From NCBI RefSeq assembly GCF_018137965.1, contig NZ_CP073100.1, positions 2,739,754-2,803,753 on the forward strand: DNA of 64,000 nucleotides, read 5' to 3'. This stretch comes from Luteolibacter ambystomatis (GTDB lineage Bacteria; Verrucomicrobiota; Verrucomicrobiia; Verrucomicrobiales; Akkermansiaceae). Below the pieces are notes generated by a model, which made no database searches, had not been told where the DNA came from, and was given only the letters and a program-made list of their open reading frames with translations. Both the position numbers and the translations under genes were made by a program. Shown here piece after piece: positions 46,641 through 56,026 of the stretch (position 1 is the first letter of the stretch; the number at the start of each line of letters is the position of its first letter).

Positions 46641-49600
46641 TCAAGGAGTGTCCGTGACCTTGGCGCGGATGAAGCCGCTTGAACCCGGCGTGGTCAGGCG
46701 GAAGCTGCGGTATTCCCAGCCCAGCGGATCGGAAAGCGGCGGCATGCCATCCGCATCCGCGGTCACTTCGGAAACCGGCAGCGTCCAGTTCACCAGATCG
46801 GCGCTGCCCTGGATGCGGTAGCGGACTCCATCGATCAGCACGGAGACGAGACCATTGGCATCCACCGTGAAGGCCCCCGCGTTCCTGCGGACCGCCAACG
46901 TGAGCAGCACCGGGCCCTCCACCGGCTTCGAGCGCAGCTTGCCGCCGCTCCCACCGGAAAGCGGCGCACCATCGAACGCGAACTCCGCGAGGTTGTTCCA
47001 GCCATCATGGTCCGGATCGTGGGCCTTGCCATCATTGACGCCTGCGGTGAGGGACTGGTTCGCGGTCCATGCATCGAACGGTGATCCGGCCGGTCCCTCC
47101 GTCACCAGCAGCCTGCCGTTTCCGAGGATGTAGGCGGACTCGTGCTCCGCGCCCGATCCGATCCGCCCCCACGTGCCGCGCACCTGGGCCACGCCATCGA
47201 TCTGGAATCCCTTGATGGTATCCGTGGAGGAATGCAGGAGATTCAGCGCGGTGCCGAATCTCAGCTTCAGATCCGCTCCATTTGGAAGGTTGGCGGCGGT
47301 AAGCGCCAGCGTGCCCTGGTTCAGGATGGTCGCACCGGTGTAGGTGTTCGCCCCGCCCAGGGTGAGGGTGTTGATGCCGGTCTTCACCAGCGTGACGGCT
47401 CCGGTGCCATTGTCCGTAATCGTGGCGCCGATGTCCGTGGCGCCACTCGCCGTGATCACCAGCTCGGAGGCCGTGTTCACTCCGGTGCCCGCGGTGAGCG
47501 TGCCGTTGTTGATCTTGTTCGTGCGGGTGCTGCTGCCGCCGCTGCCGATGATCCCGCCGCTCTCCACCCGCAGCGCGAAGCCGCCGAGATTGAGAACATT
47601 ACCGACCGTGCCGCCGCGGGCTCCGAGGAAGTTCAGGGTGTTGATGACGCGCGGAGCCGTCAACGTGCTGGTGAAGCCGGTGGTGGAGGAACTCGCGTTG
47701 AGCTTGATGTTGGAACTGGTGGTCCACGTGGTGTCGTTCGCGGCCGCCGTGTAGGCGAGGTAGCTGGTGAGCGCCGTGAGGCCATAGGTCCCGTAGGTCA
47801 CGAACTCGGTGGCCGCCACGCCGGACGATCCGGTGCCGGTGGTCGCCCACGGCCCGATGATGCCATCATCCAGCACCGGAGCCGTGCCCAGCAGGATCTG
47901 GTTCTTCACATCCGTGCCGATGGATTGGCCGGAGAAATGGATGGTCGCCCCCGGAACGCGCTCGAGCGTGCCGATCTGGACGACGATCTGGTTGACCGTC
48001 CCGCTGATGACCTGGTTGCGCGCGGTGTAGAAGATGTTCGCGCTCGATTCGAGCTTCAGCTTCGAGAACACTTCGGAGAAGAGGGTGCCCTCCGTGCCGC
48101 CGGGGAGATGGACCTCCAAGGTCGCCCCCTTCATCGTGATCGTGGCCGTGTCAGCGATACGATCTTCATAGTAGGAGTCGTAGTTTCCGACATTGACCAG
48201 CCGCAGCATGGTGTTCGGATCGAGCCGGACATCACCACGGATCGAGCCGAAGTCGCCGTTCAGGGTCAACGTTCCGCCCTCCACCGCGGTGCCTCCGGTA
48301 TACGTGTTCACGGCGGTCAGTTCCAGCGTGCCGGTGCCTGTCTTCACCAAACCACCGGTGCCGGAGACCACGCCGCTGAGACGCCCGTCGGCCGAACCGA
48401 GGCCGTTGTCCACCCGCACCACGCGCGGGGATGCGCCGAGGTCGATCGCGTTGGTGAGGTCCACGTTGTTGTCCGCGCCGATGTTCGAGAGGATCAGCTT
48501 CTTGCCATCCGCCACGAAACCGCCGCCGCCCCACGTCAGCGCCGCGCCGCCGTTCAGGACCACCGTGCGCGGCATCACCAGCATCGTCTCGTCCAAGGGA
48601 CCGCCGAAAGCCGCGAAGCCCCCGTCACCAGTGAACTCGATCTCGCCGGGACCGCTGCTCAGTGTTCCAGCAAGATCGCCCGAACCGAGGCCGAGCACGC
48701 CACCAGCGAGCTTCACATGACTCGCGGCAGGCAGAGCGGTGGCGCTGTCGATGCGCAGCATGCCGCCCGCGATCACGGTGTCCCCCGTGTAGGTGCTGGT
48801 GCCGCCGAGGATCTGCACGCCCGGCCCCTGCTTCACCAGCGCGAGCTGGTTTTCATTCGCACCCGCTCCACCGATTTTCCCAAGGAATGCCGGGACGTTA
48901 TACTGATCGTAGGAGGGAGACGTGAGCGTGAGCGTGGAGACCGCGGCATTGCCACCCACAATCGCCGAATCCGAGCTCGTCCCGGTGGTGCCGATGCCCG
49001 TGGTCTCATTGAAAATGTTCACGCCATCCGCGCGGATGGAGGTGAACGATTGGTCCGACTTCGCAACGCCATCACCGAGCACTAGCCTCGCGTTCTCCTC
49101 GGACAGGATCGTGGCATCCTGGGTGAACCGGCGGCTGTAGAGGTTCAGCGCGAAATTGGCTCCGAAGCGGTTGTCGCCCCCCTTCAGCACCACCAGCGTG
49201 TCTTTCAAATACAGCTCCAACAGTGCGGCCGCTGTATTGGTGTTGGTGCCGGTCACGGTGTTCGTGCCGCCCATCAGGATGATCTGGTTGTAGGTGTTGC
49301 CGGTGAAGGTGTTGGCACCGGAGAGCACGAGATTGCCATCGCCCTTCTTGTAGAAGCCCGGGGCGAGGACATCGCCGGAGACATCCAGCGTGTTCCCCCC
49401 GCCCACGGTGAGCAAACTGAACGCGCCGGCCTTCAATGGCGCGGAGATCGTGTGGGTCACGGTGCCCGGAGAGCTGGTGATCAAGCCGCCCTCGCCGATC
49501 GCCAATGCGGCGCCAGTGGAACCGATCGTGACTCCGCTGGCGGATGAGATGGACAGCGTGCTCGCGCCGTGGGCCGCATCCAGAGTCACCCCCGTGCCGG

Positions 49601-50450
49601 TGGGGAAGGAAATCTTGGTTCCCTCCACCGGCAGCGCGCCGCCGGTCCAGTTCGCCGTGTCACTCCACAGCAGGCTCGTTCCGCCGCCACTCCATTCCGT
49701 GGCCTGCGGGAAAACGCTTGCCGCGTAGGCCGTGCTGCTCTGGTCGATCCGCGCCGCATAGAGCTGCGCGTGCTGCACGCCGGTGAATTTCACCTCATAG
49801 GAAAGGATGTCCTCCGACACGCCGCTGAGGTCGAACTGGACGCCGCGGATGTTCTTGTAGATGTCCTCCATCCCGCTCGGCATCGCGGCGCTGCCACTAT
49901 AGACCTGCGAGACCAGATCCGAGTGGGAGGCATTCAACGTGAATGTCCCGGAGGCCGTGGTATAGTTGAGCACCGGCTGCGCGTGGTCGTGGAAGTCATA
50001 GCCGAATGCCTCGCCGATCTCCGCTTGGAAGGCCACCGTCTTGAGTCCCGCCACCGGAGTCTTGTCCACGAACCCGAGCGTACCACCGGCGAGGTTGATC
50101 GTGGCCGAGGCACCACCGAAGTAAATGGATGCGCCCGCCGGGTAGGGACCACCGGCCGTTCCGTTGGCGATCTTGTAGATCACCGCATCGCCGGAGGCGG
50201 ACGTGTTCGAGCCGATGGCCCCTACCGCGCCTGTTCCTGGATCGTAGCTGGTCCAGCTGCCACCCGAGGTCTTCCACGCCGCGGTTCCAGGAAAGATGAC
50301 GCCCGTATAGCCTCCCGCCACGGTGAGATTCGCCCAACCGTCGTAGTCCGTTTGCCCGCTCAGGGTGATCGGCACGGGAGCCGCAAAAGCGTTGCCGAAG
50401 CAGAGGGTGAGGAAGGCGGAAACGAGCAGCGGGGAGCGGAGAGGTTTCAT
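46641..50450 (-). CDS. Beta-strand repeat protein with the novel LSGV/His domain at the N-terminus
   Basis: The 1,269-residue protein starts with a signal peptide (LLVSAFLTLCFGNAFA). Residues about 25-245 form a domain (ITLSGQTDYDGWANL, GGPYPAGASIYFGGASA, FDLSGVSEDILSYEVKFTGV, QHAQLYAARID) clearly homologous to the divergently encoded protein at 50661. Repeats follow (TSLLWSDTANWTGGALP as a module start, then units such as LVLSGANTFTGN). The last 145 residues have AHDPDHDGWNNLAEFAFDG, YRIQGSADLVNWTL and the ending FIRAKVTDTP. It is the first gene of the operon leading to the TonB-dependent receptor. The longer upstream frame runs through the divergent gene and was rejected. Confidence 0.82.
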   Translation of the reverse strand: MKPLRSPLLVSAFLTLCFGNAFAAPVPITLSGQTDYDGWANLTVAGGYTGVIFPGTAAWKTSGGSWTSYDPGTGAVGAIGSNTSASGDAVIYKIANGTAGGPYPAGASIYFGGASATINLAGGTLGFVDKTPVAGLKTVAFQAEIGEAFGYDFHDHAQPVLNYTTASGTFTLNASHSDLVSQVYSGSAAMPSGMEDIYKNIRGVQFDLSGVSEDILSYEVKFTGVQHAQLYAARIDQSSTAYAASVFPQATEWSGGGTSLLWSDTANWTGGALPVEGTKISFPTGTGVTLDAAHGASTLSISSASGVTIGSTGAALAIGEGGLITSSPGTVTHTISAPLKAGAFSLLTVGGGNTLDVSGDVLAPGFYKKGDGNLVLSGANTFTGNTYNQIILMGGTNTVTGTNTNTAAALLELYLKDTLVVLKGGDNRFGANFALNLYSRRFTQDATILSEENARLVLGDGVAKSDQSFTSIRADGVNIFNETTGIGTTGTSSDSAIVGGNAAVSTLTLTSPSYDQYNVPAFLGKIGGAGANENQLALVKQGPGVQILGGTSTYTGDTVIAGGMLRIDSATALPAASHVKLAGGVLGLGSGDLAGTLSSGPGEIEFTGDGGFAAFGGPLDETMLVMPRTVVLNGGAALTWGGGGFVADGKKLILSNIGADNNVDLTNAIDLGASPRVVRVDNGLGSADGRLSGVVSGTGGLVKTGTGTLELTAVNTYTGGTAVEGGTLTLNGDFGSIRGDVRLDPNTMLRLVNVGNYDSYYEDRIADTATITMKGATLEVHLPGGTEGTLFSEVFSKLKLESSANIFYTARNQVISGTVNQIVVQIGTLERVPGATIHFSGQSIGTDVKNQILLGTAPVLDDGIIGPWATTGTGSSGVAATEFVTYGTYGLTALTSYLAYTAAANDTTWTTSSNIKLNASSSTTGFTSTLTAPRVINTLNFLGARGGTVGNVLNLGGFALRVESGGIIGSGGSSTRTNKINNGTLTAGTGVNTASELVITASGATDIGATITDNGTGAVTLVKTGINTLTLGGANTYTGATILNQGTLALTAANLPNGADLKLRFGTALNLLHSSTDTIKGFQIDGVAQVRGTWGRIGSGAEHESAYILGNGRLLVTEGPAGSPFDAWTANQSLTAGVNDGKAHDPDHDGWNNLAEFAFDGAPLSGGSGGKLRSKPVEGPVLLTLAVRRNAGAFTVDANGLVSVLIDGVRYRIQGSADLVNWTLPVSEVTADADGMPPLSDPLGWEYRSFRLTTPGSSGFIRAKVTDTP

Positions 50451-50660
50451 GAGCGTCGGGAGGTTTGAGGATGCCCCACCATGTCCCGCTCCGGATTTCC
50501 CCGCGCGCGCCTGCTTGCGTTTGACCAGCGTTCTTTTGCCATTCCGTCGGACGCGGGTGACGGAACATGTGACAATGACATCATCATGACAAATCATCGT
50601 CTTCCAAAGACAAGCAGCCGCGCGACAAAGACTATGAACATAGTACACGATGCGGACGCT
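50451..50660. promoter_or_regulatory. Divergent promoter region with palindromic candidate operator
   Basis: This 210-base gap lies between two divergent genes whose products share a domain, so a single regulator could govern both. It contains ACTATG-AA-CATAGT (50631-50644), a perfect 6-base inverted repeat. It also holds a TGACA-rich stretch near 50569-50600 with several CATCAT/ATGACA words that loosely recall Fur-type boxes without forming a clean one. Confidence 0.45.
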
Positions 50661-51422
50661 ATGACAAAAACAACTGCTATCGCCTTCGCCTCGCTGCTCC
50701 TTGCATCCGTCGCGAACGCGGAATACGTCGCCGATGCCGACCCCGTCACCTCCGGCAACCAGCCCGGAAGCATCTACAGCCCGCTGACCCTCAGCGGCAC
50801 CACCAAGTCCGAAGGCTGGACGAAGCTCACCGCGGCCAACTATCCGGGCAACGGCAGCTACCCGGGCAACAGCGCCTGGGTCGGCGCGCTCGGTTCCCAG
50901 GTGGGACCGAACGCCGGTGCCAACGGCCTCGCCAAGGTCTCCAATGGAACGAGCGGCGGCCCCTACCCGACCAGCGCCTCCATCTACCACGGCGGCTACG
51001 GCACCACGGCGAACACCTTCGGCGGAACGCTGTCCGTCCCTGTTTCCGGATCGGGCCTGCTCTCCGGCGTGAAGACCGTCATCTTCCAGCTCGATATCGG
51101 CGAGGCCTGGACCTACGACCTCTTCGATGATGTCGCGCCGGTCCTCACCTATACCACCTCCAGCGGCACCTACACCATCAGCGCCACCTACGCCTCGCGC
51201 TACGTGAAGTATCCGAACGGCCAGGTATACATGAACGGCACCTGGGAGGACCTGTATATCAACTCCCGCGCCTATCAGTTCAACCTCAGCGGCGTGACGG
51301 AAACCATCCTGTCCTACTCGGTCAGCTTCTCGGGAGTCGAGCACTCCCAGGTCTATGGTCTCGGCCTGCAGCAAAGCACCGCCACCCTGACCACCAACAT
51401 CCTGCCGACGAACATTCCCTGA
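50661..51422 (+). CDS. Secreted protein of the novel LSGV/His domain, divergent from the receptor operon
   Basis: The 253-residue product has a signal peptide (MTKTTAIAFASLLLASVANA). The body, about 220 residues, aligns along its length with the N-terminal domain of the repeat protein encoded divergently: LTLSGTTKSEGWTKL, GGPYPTSASIYHGGYG, LDIGEAWTYDLFDDVAPVLTY, FNLSGVTETILSYSVSFSGV, EHSQVYG. It has no repeats and no C-terminal module, so the domain also exists alone. An upstream ORF start at 50481 was rejected since it lacks a leader. A terminator hairpin follows. Function unknown; location periplasmic or extracellular. Confidence 0.82.
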   Translation: MTKTTAIAFASLLLASVANAEYVADADPVTSGNQPGSIYSPLTLSGTTKSEGWTKLTAANYPGNGSYPGNSAWVGALGSQVGPNAGANGLAKVSNGTSGGPYPTSASIYHGGYGTTANTFGGTLSVPVSGSGLLSGVKTVIFQLDIGEAWTYDLFDDVAPVLTYTTSSGTYTISATYASRYVKYPNGQVYMNGTWEDLYINSRAYQFNLSGVTETILSYSVSFSGVEHSQVYGLGLQQSTATLTTNILPTNIP

Positions 51423-51503
51423 TCGGGATCGTTCCGGTTTGTCTTCCACGTCCTGCCGGAGCCAAGGCCGGAAAGGCGCGGGATGAACTCCTGGAAAAAC
51501 AAA

Positions 51504-51528
51504 CCGCCGCGGGCAAATCCCGCGGCGG
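51504..51528. terminator. Intrinsic terminator hairpin between convergent genes
   Basis: A perfect 10-bp GC stem (CCGCCGCGGG / CCCGCGGCGG) with a 5-base loop lies 81 bases after the plus-strand gene and 66 bases from the minus-strand gene end. Read from the minus strand the stem is followed by TTTGTTTTTCC, a good T tract. Read from the plus strand the tract is weak. Confidence 0.65.
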
Positions 51529-51593
51529 CGCGTTGAATATACTATATAGATAGTAGTTATCAGGCAGCAACCCCGGCCTTGACGCCGGGCTCT

Positions 51594-52259
51594 TCACTTG
51601 GATTCCGGGATCACCTTGATCCCCACCTCGCCCAACCGCTTTTCATCACCGGAGGGAGTGACGAAGACGAGACTGCGCGTGTCGTCCCGGTATTCCCATA
51701 GCGAGGTGTACACGGGAACCCCGGATTGCTTCGCGAAGTCGATGCGGATGCCGATGTTCCTCTGCCCGCCTCCCGGCCGGACATCGACGGGCTTCAATCC
51801 CTTTGGAACCTGCACCGCTTTCTTGTCGCAGAGCACGTACAGCTCCTCCGGGGTCACATTGAGGAAACGGATCGTTCCCCAGGCGAAGCCGGCCTCCGAG
51901 TCATCGATCACCAGCGCCTTGAGTCCGGAAGGCGCGGCCTCGTCCGGAACGAGAAGAATGAGCGGCCGCTCCATCGCTACCGGCACGCTGCATGACAAGG
52001 TCACGGGCGGCTCCCCCTCCTTCGCGGTGCGGTCGAGAGCGCGGATGACCAGCGGCGTCCCGGGAGCGTTCCCCGGATAGGCATGCGAGCGGCGCAGCGG
52101 ATGCAGGTCCTTGATGGGAACGTCCTTGTCTCCGGAAACCCACGCGAGCTTGCGCGCCGCGACCGATTCGTCCCACGCGAGCAACCTCGCATCACCGCCA
52201 TGCGCGGGAGATGCCAGCATGGCTGCCATGAGGAAAAACAACGGGCGGGGATGGATCAT
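51594..52259 (-). CDS. Secreted protein of unknown function coupled to the Verru_Chthon A gene
   Basis: The 221-residue protein has a signal peptide (LFFLMAAMLASPAHG) and a beta-rich body (LLAWDESVAARKLAWVSG, FAWGTIRFLNVTPEELYVL, GIRIDFAKQSGVPVYTSLWE). No domain is recognised. Its start overlaps the stop of the upstream Verru_Chthon A gene (ATGA on the minus strand), so the two are translationally coupled and probably work together, perhaps at the cell surface. The longer ORF upstream of the chosen ATG lies inside the neighbouring gene. Confidence 0.7.
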   Translation of the reverse strand: MIHPRPLFFLMAAMLASPAHGGDARLLAWDESVAARKLAWVSGDKDVPIKDLHPLRRSHAYPGNAPGTPLVIRALDRTAKEGEPPVTLSCSVPVAMERPLILLVPDEAAPSGLKALVIDDSEAGFAWGTIRFLNVTPEELYVLCDKKAVQVPKGLKPVDVRPGGGQRNIGIRIDFAKQSGVPVYTSLWEYRDDTRSLVFVTPSGDEKRLGEVGIKVIPESK

Positions 52260-55200
52260 GATTTCGCGAGGCTGGTGTTCCGTTCCTCGGCCGGGATGTA
52301 GCGGAACGAGACGATGGTGAAGCGGCGGCCGAAGGTTTTGTTCACGGGAGTCAGTGCGGCGACCTTCGTTTCGGGCGGCTGCGAGGAGTCCACCCAGTCC
52401 GGCGTGCGTTGCACGACCGCTTCGCACCACGCCTGCGCGACAGGCTTGCCCTGCGGATCATGGGCCTCGCCATAGCCGCGGATGATGAAGGTGTCCGACC
52501 TCACAGTGAGGCGCGCGCCGATGGAGCCGAGCACGTCCGCTTCCGTCAGGTAGCCCGGGATGCCGACGCCGGTCTTGGCCGGATTGATGTTTGCACCGTT
52601 GGGATAGTTGCCGGTGTTGAAGGTCTGCAGGAGATACTCGTTGTTCAGGCCGGTGCGGTCGATGGCCGTCTGCAAGGCACCGGAAAGGGCGGACGCACCA
52701 CCCGTCGGCTGGCGGTTCACGAACTCGCCGAGCGAGAAGAACGGGCCGCGCTTCTTCACCTCCGCCACCATTTCCTCCGCGAGCTTGCGGATCCTGCCAT
52801 CATCCAGGCTGCGATAGCCACTCCAGGCGTCGTTGGAGGAACCGCTTGGATAGCGGAACCTCGGGAAAGGCGAGCCATTCTCGTAAACCGTGGCACCGGA
52901 CGGAGAGCCATCGTCCAGCTTGAACGGCGTGCCGCGCAGGCCTGCCAAGACGGCACTCCAGGCATTGACGCTGGTCGAGTTCACATTGAACGCGCCATCC
53001 ACCATCAGGTGCGAGGCGATGCGGAGACACCCTTCCGGAACGGCCAACCGGTCCACCAGGGCCTTGTCCGTCATGCCGCGCCTGGTGAGCACCATGGAGG
53101 TGTTCTTCAAGGGATGAAGCACGGGATCCGTGACGAATGCCGTGAGCAGGTCACGCGTGCCGCCGCTGGCACTGGCGGTGCCGTTGGTCCACATGGAGGG
53201 GGAGCCGCTGCCTTCACGCGGGGTGAAGGTGGGAGCCAGACCGGAGAAGAAGAACGAGTCCCACAGCGCCTCATTGACGAGGAAGGACGTGTCCACCACC
53301 GGCAGACCCGCAGGCGAGAACTTCTCCCCGGAGGCCGCCGCCGTCATGACCTTGGCGACGGTGCCGCTGGGTAGATAAGCGGATGCCCAGCTGTTTCCAG
53401 CCTGGTTGGACGGACCGAAGGCGGTGGGGGCGAGGTCCGCATGCTGGAATCCCGCGATGGACAGCAGCGGCGCGCGCGGCAACTCGAAGAAGGCGAGCTT
53501 CGACCGCCCGTTCGATGCCGCATTGGAAGCACCATAGTAGGAGCACCGGCCATCCGGCGTGAGCTGGAGCCCCGCACCGGAAACGGACGCGCACTGGCGC
53601 ATCGCGGACTCGTAATGCGGACCGGAGGCGAAGGAGCCGCCACCGGTGAGGTAGCTGTTGACGAAGGTCTGGCGCGGGTTCGTGGTATAGGCGAGATCCG
53701 CCACCTGGTTGGCATCCACGGCCACGCGGTGGTAGGTTTCCAACACGCCCACCATCTTCGGCGCGGCCGCCAGCTCGGAGCCGGTGAAGGTCGGCGCGGC
53801 GAACGTCTGGTCACCGAGCACGTTGTTGTGGGAATGGATCTCTTCCATCAGCGACGGGGGCTTTCCGTTCATGCGTCCGGCATCCTCCATCGAGATGAAA
53901 TAATGATGCTGGCCGCGGGTGAAGCGGATGGTCCCATCCAGACGATCCGTGGGCTGCACCTGCATGGAGTTGGGAAAGCCGGAGCCGTTCATGGAGTCCG
54001 CCGTGGTGAGACGGATCGCGATTCCTCCCTTGGTATTGAACTGGGACGGATCATCCACCGGACGCATCCGCCATGTCCGGGTCTGTTCACTGCCGCGGCG
54101 GTCGAAGAACCGCGGTGCGTTGTCCACCAGCGAGAAGACGCGGACCTCGCCGGGTCCGAGCCGCACCGGACGCGGCGGGCTGGCGGAGCCATCGGCGGTG
54201 AGGTTGAGGAAAAAGTAGGGATCGACGTTGCGTCCGGTCGTTCCTCCGGAGGTGAAGAGCGAAAGCCAGGTGTCCGGATTCGCCCTCCGGGTGCCGCTCT
54301 GGTCCACCAGGTTCCACTGCGCGCTGAGCGGGAAGTCCATCCAAGGATAGATCACCAGCCCCTGGGTCTCCACCGCCACGTCATGCGGATTCCAAAGGGT
54401 GACCACGGGCGTGAACACGAGGTTCACCTGCTTCTGCGCATCCACCCACTCGCTGATGAAATACAACAGGCGGTCCAACACCGGACGGACCGCGGTCTGG
54501 CTGACCTGGCCGTCCGGTTTCCCCGTCGCCACCGGCCACGAGATGTTCGAGGGGGGGCGCTCGAAGGCCGTGGGACCTTCACGGAGATAGAGATGCCGGG
54601 GAATCCGGTAGAACGACCGGAGCGTGTCAAAGGTCGGGATGCCGGCGCAGTTGAACTTGTGGGTGTAGGTGATCTCGCCGTAGTTCGCCGTGAGCTGGAC
54701 CTGTCCGCCGGAAACCATGGGCGCATGGAGCGGCTTCTGGCCCTTGTAACCGGTGGTCTCCGAGCGGAAGGGATTCGCGCTGTTGTTCCATGCGGTCTGG
54801 GAGAACTCGCCATCGGAGAGATCGAAGCCGAGATTGAGATCGGTCTTCAGTCCACCATCGACCGGATTGGTCAGCAGGCCGGTGGCATGCGTCGTGTAGT
54901 CCTTGCCCAGACCGGACACCGGCGTATCCGCGGAGATGAGACTGCTGTCGAGTTGCACCTGCTTCAGATCGGTCACCCGTGCCGAGCGCAGGTTCCATCC
55001 GTCCTTGGGTTGCAGAAACGGCGGGTTCAATGCGGGATTCGGACGCGGCTGGGCCGCCAGCACGTCATTCATATCCGCCATCTGATCCGGGCCGCCTACG
55101 TTGAGCTTGGCCTTGGTGTTCTCCTGCACCACCGCCCACGCGGCGGCACCATCCTTCACGGTCACGGGAGCCGCCTTCAGATCGAAGCCATCCTGCTGCA

Positions 55201-55714
55201 AGCGGAACAGCGATGGCCACGACGGCTGCGGCGCGTTCTTGATCTCATCCTCCGTTTCGACCACGGCGGCATCGGGGCGTGACAAGAGCCAGCCGCGGAA
55301 GCGCGAACGTTTTTCCTTCGCATAGTCCGGAGCGGACCTGGTCGGATCATCGCAGTATCTCGGCGACCAGGATTCCCATACCCCCACCGCCTGCTTCCGT
55401 GATGTACCGGCCACCAAGTCACCATCCGCGGTGATCCTACGGTCGTCTCCGGCGAGCTGTTGAAGTCTCGACAATGCCAGAGCCACCGAGAGCCGCGCGT
55501 TCGCCATCGCCCTGGCACGCATCTCGTGCTGGCCCGATGACCGCAGCGTGACGGTACTCAGCGAAAGCAATCCCAGCGCGAGAATGCACAGCAACATCAT
55601 CATCATCATGACGACGATGAGCGAGAAGCCCCGGACCCGCGGCGGCGGTGGGGATGCGTAGGTGGCGGCCGCTTTCGCATGCGGAGCCGCGCCATGGTTC
55701 GGAAGGGTTTTCAT
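52256..55714 (-). CDS. Verru_Chthon cassette protein A-like, with pilin-like N-terminus
   Basis: The 1,152-residue protein has a prepilin-like leader: about 28 residues rich in A and P, then RGFSLIVVMMMMMLLCILAL, a hydrophobic helix preceded by a glycine as at prepilin peptidase sites. The following LRSSGQHEMRARAMANARLS and ARLQQLAGDDRRI-like stretch (LSRLQQLAGDDRRITADGD) match the start of Verru_Chthon cassette protein A. This phylum-specific family is usually encoded with partners B, C and D, which also have pilin-like ends. Here only A is present, coupled to one small secreted protein. Its function in other species is unknown; surface or pseudopilus-like assembly is inferred from the leader. 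Confidence 0.85.
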   Translation of the reverse strand: MKTLPNHGAAPHAKAAATYASPPPPRVRGFSLIVVMMMMMLLCILALGLLSLSTVTLRSSGQHEMRARAMANARLSVALALSRLQQLAGDDRRITADGDLVAGTSRKQAVGVWESWSPRYCDDPTRSAPDYAKEKRSRFRGWLLSRPDAAVVETEDEIKNAPQPSWPSLFRLQQDGFDLKAAPVTVKDGAAAWAVVQENTKAKLNVGGPDQMADMNDVLAAQPRPNPALNPPFLQPKDGWNLRSARVTDLKQVQLDSSLISADTPVSGLGKDYTTHATGLLTNPVDGGLKTDLNLGFDLSDGEFSQTAWNNSANPFRSETTGYKGQKPLHAPMVSGGQVQLTANYGEITYTHKFNCAGIPTFDTLRSFYRIPRHLYLREGPTAFERPPSNISWPVATGKPDGQVSQTAVRPVLDRLLYFISEWVDAQKQVNLVFTPVVTLWNPHDVAVETQGLVIYPWMDFPLSAQWNLVDQSGTRRANPDTWLSLFTSGGTTGRNVDPYFFLNLTADGSASPPRPVRLGPGEVRVFSLVDNAPRFFDRRGSEQTRTWRMRPVDDPSQFNTKGGIAIRLTTADSMNGSGFPNSMQVQPTDRLDGTIRFTRGQHHYFISMEDAGRMNGKPPSLMEEIHSHNNVLGDQTFAAPTFTGSELAAAPKMVGVLETYHRVAVDANQVADLAYTTNPRQTFVNSYLTGGGSFASGPHYESAMRQCASVSGAGLQLTPDGRCSYYGASNAASNGRSKLAFFELPRAPLLSIAGFQHADLAPTAFGPSNQAGNSWASAYLPSGTVAKVMTAAASGEKFSPAGLPVVDTSFLVNEALWDSFFFSGLAPTFTPREGSGSPSMWTNGTASASGGTRDLLTAFVTDPVLHPLKNTSMVLTRRGMTDKALVDRLAVPEGCLRIASHLMVDGAFNVNSTSVNAWSAVLAGLRGTPFKLDDGSPSGATVYENGSPFPRFRYPSGSSNDAWSGYRSLDDGRIRKLAEEMVAEVKKRGPFFSLGEFVNRQPTGGASALSGALQTAIDRTGLNNEYLLQTFNTGNYPNGANINPAKTGVGIPGYLTEADVLGSIGARLTVRSDTFIIRGYGEAHDPQGKPVAQAWCEAVVQRTPDWVDSSQPPETKVAALTPVNKTFGRRFTIVSFRYIPAEERNTSLAKS

Positions 55715-55807
55715 ACGAGCAATGAAACCGCCCGCGACATTCGGGATGCCCCCCTGACAGAAAGAAGAGGCACGAAGCCGGACACCCGTGGATGCACAAG
55801 AAACATC

Positions 55808-55871
55808 CGGGTGCCGCACCCGAATCACGAAGGCAAGGTCACATGGCCTACTGCGGAACCTGCGTCAGGTT
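55808..55871. promoter_or_regulatory. Two candidate operators upstream of the Verru_Chthon A / sigma divergent pair
   Basis: The 312-base gap between the divergent genes contains two perfect 6-base inverted repeats with 3-base centres: CGGGTG-CCG-CACCCG at 55808-55822 and AACCTG-CGT-CAGGTT at 55857-55871. They could bind a regulator of one or both genes. I see nothing else in the gap. Confidence 0.35.
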
Positions 55872-56026
55872 ACGTGGATTTTCATACATCCACTCCAAAC
55901 CTATCGAATACGCTCATGCCTCCTTGCAAATGACACACGTTTGGGAAACACTTGTTATCGCGAACCTCCGCAACCTCAAATGGGTTGACATCCAAAGCCG
56001 GTGATTTGAACCGTTGATTTCATTGC

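Noticed and set aside
50569-50600. A Fur box upstream of the novel-domain genes
   Set aside because: The TGACA/CATCAT words resemble parts of a Fur site but do not form the required 7-1-7 inverted repeat.
53441-55282. 613-residue antisense ORF over Verru_Chthon A
   Set aside because: No domain or leader; the minus-strand frame has the pilin-like N-terminus and family resemblance.
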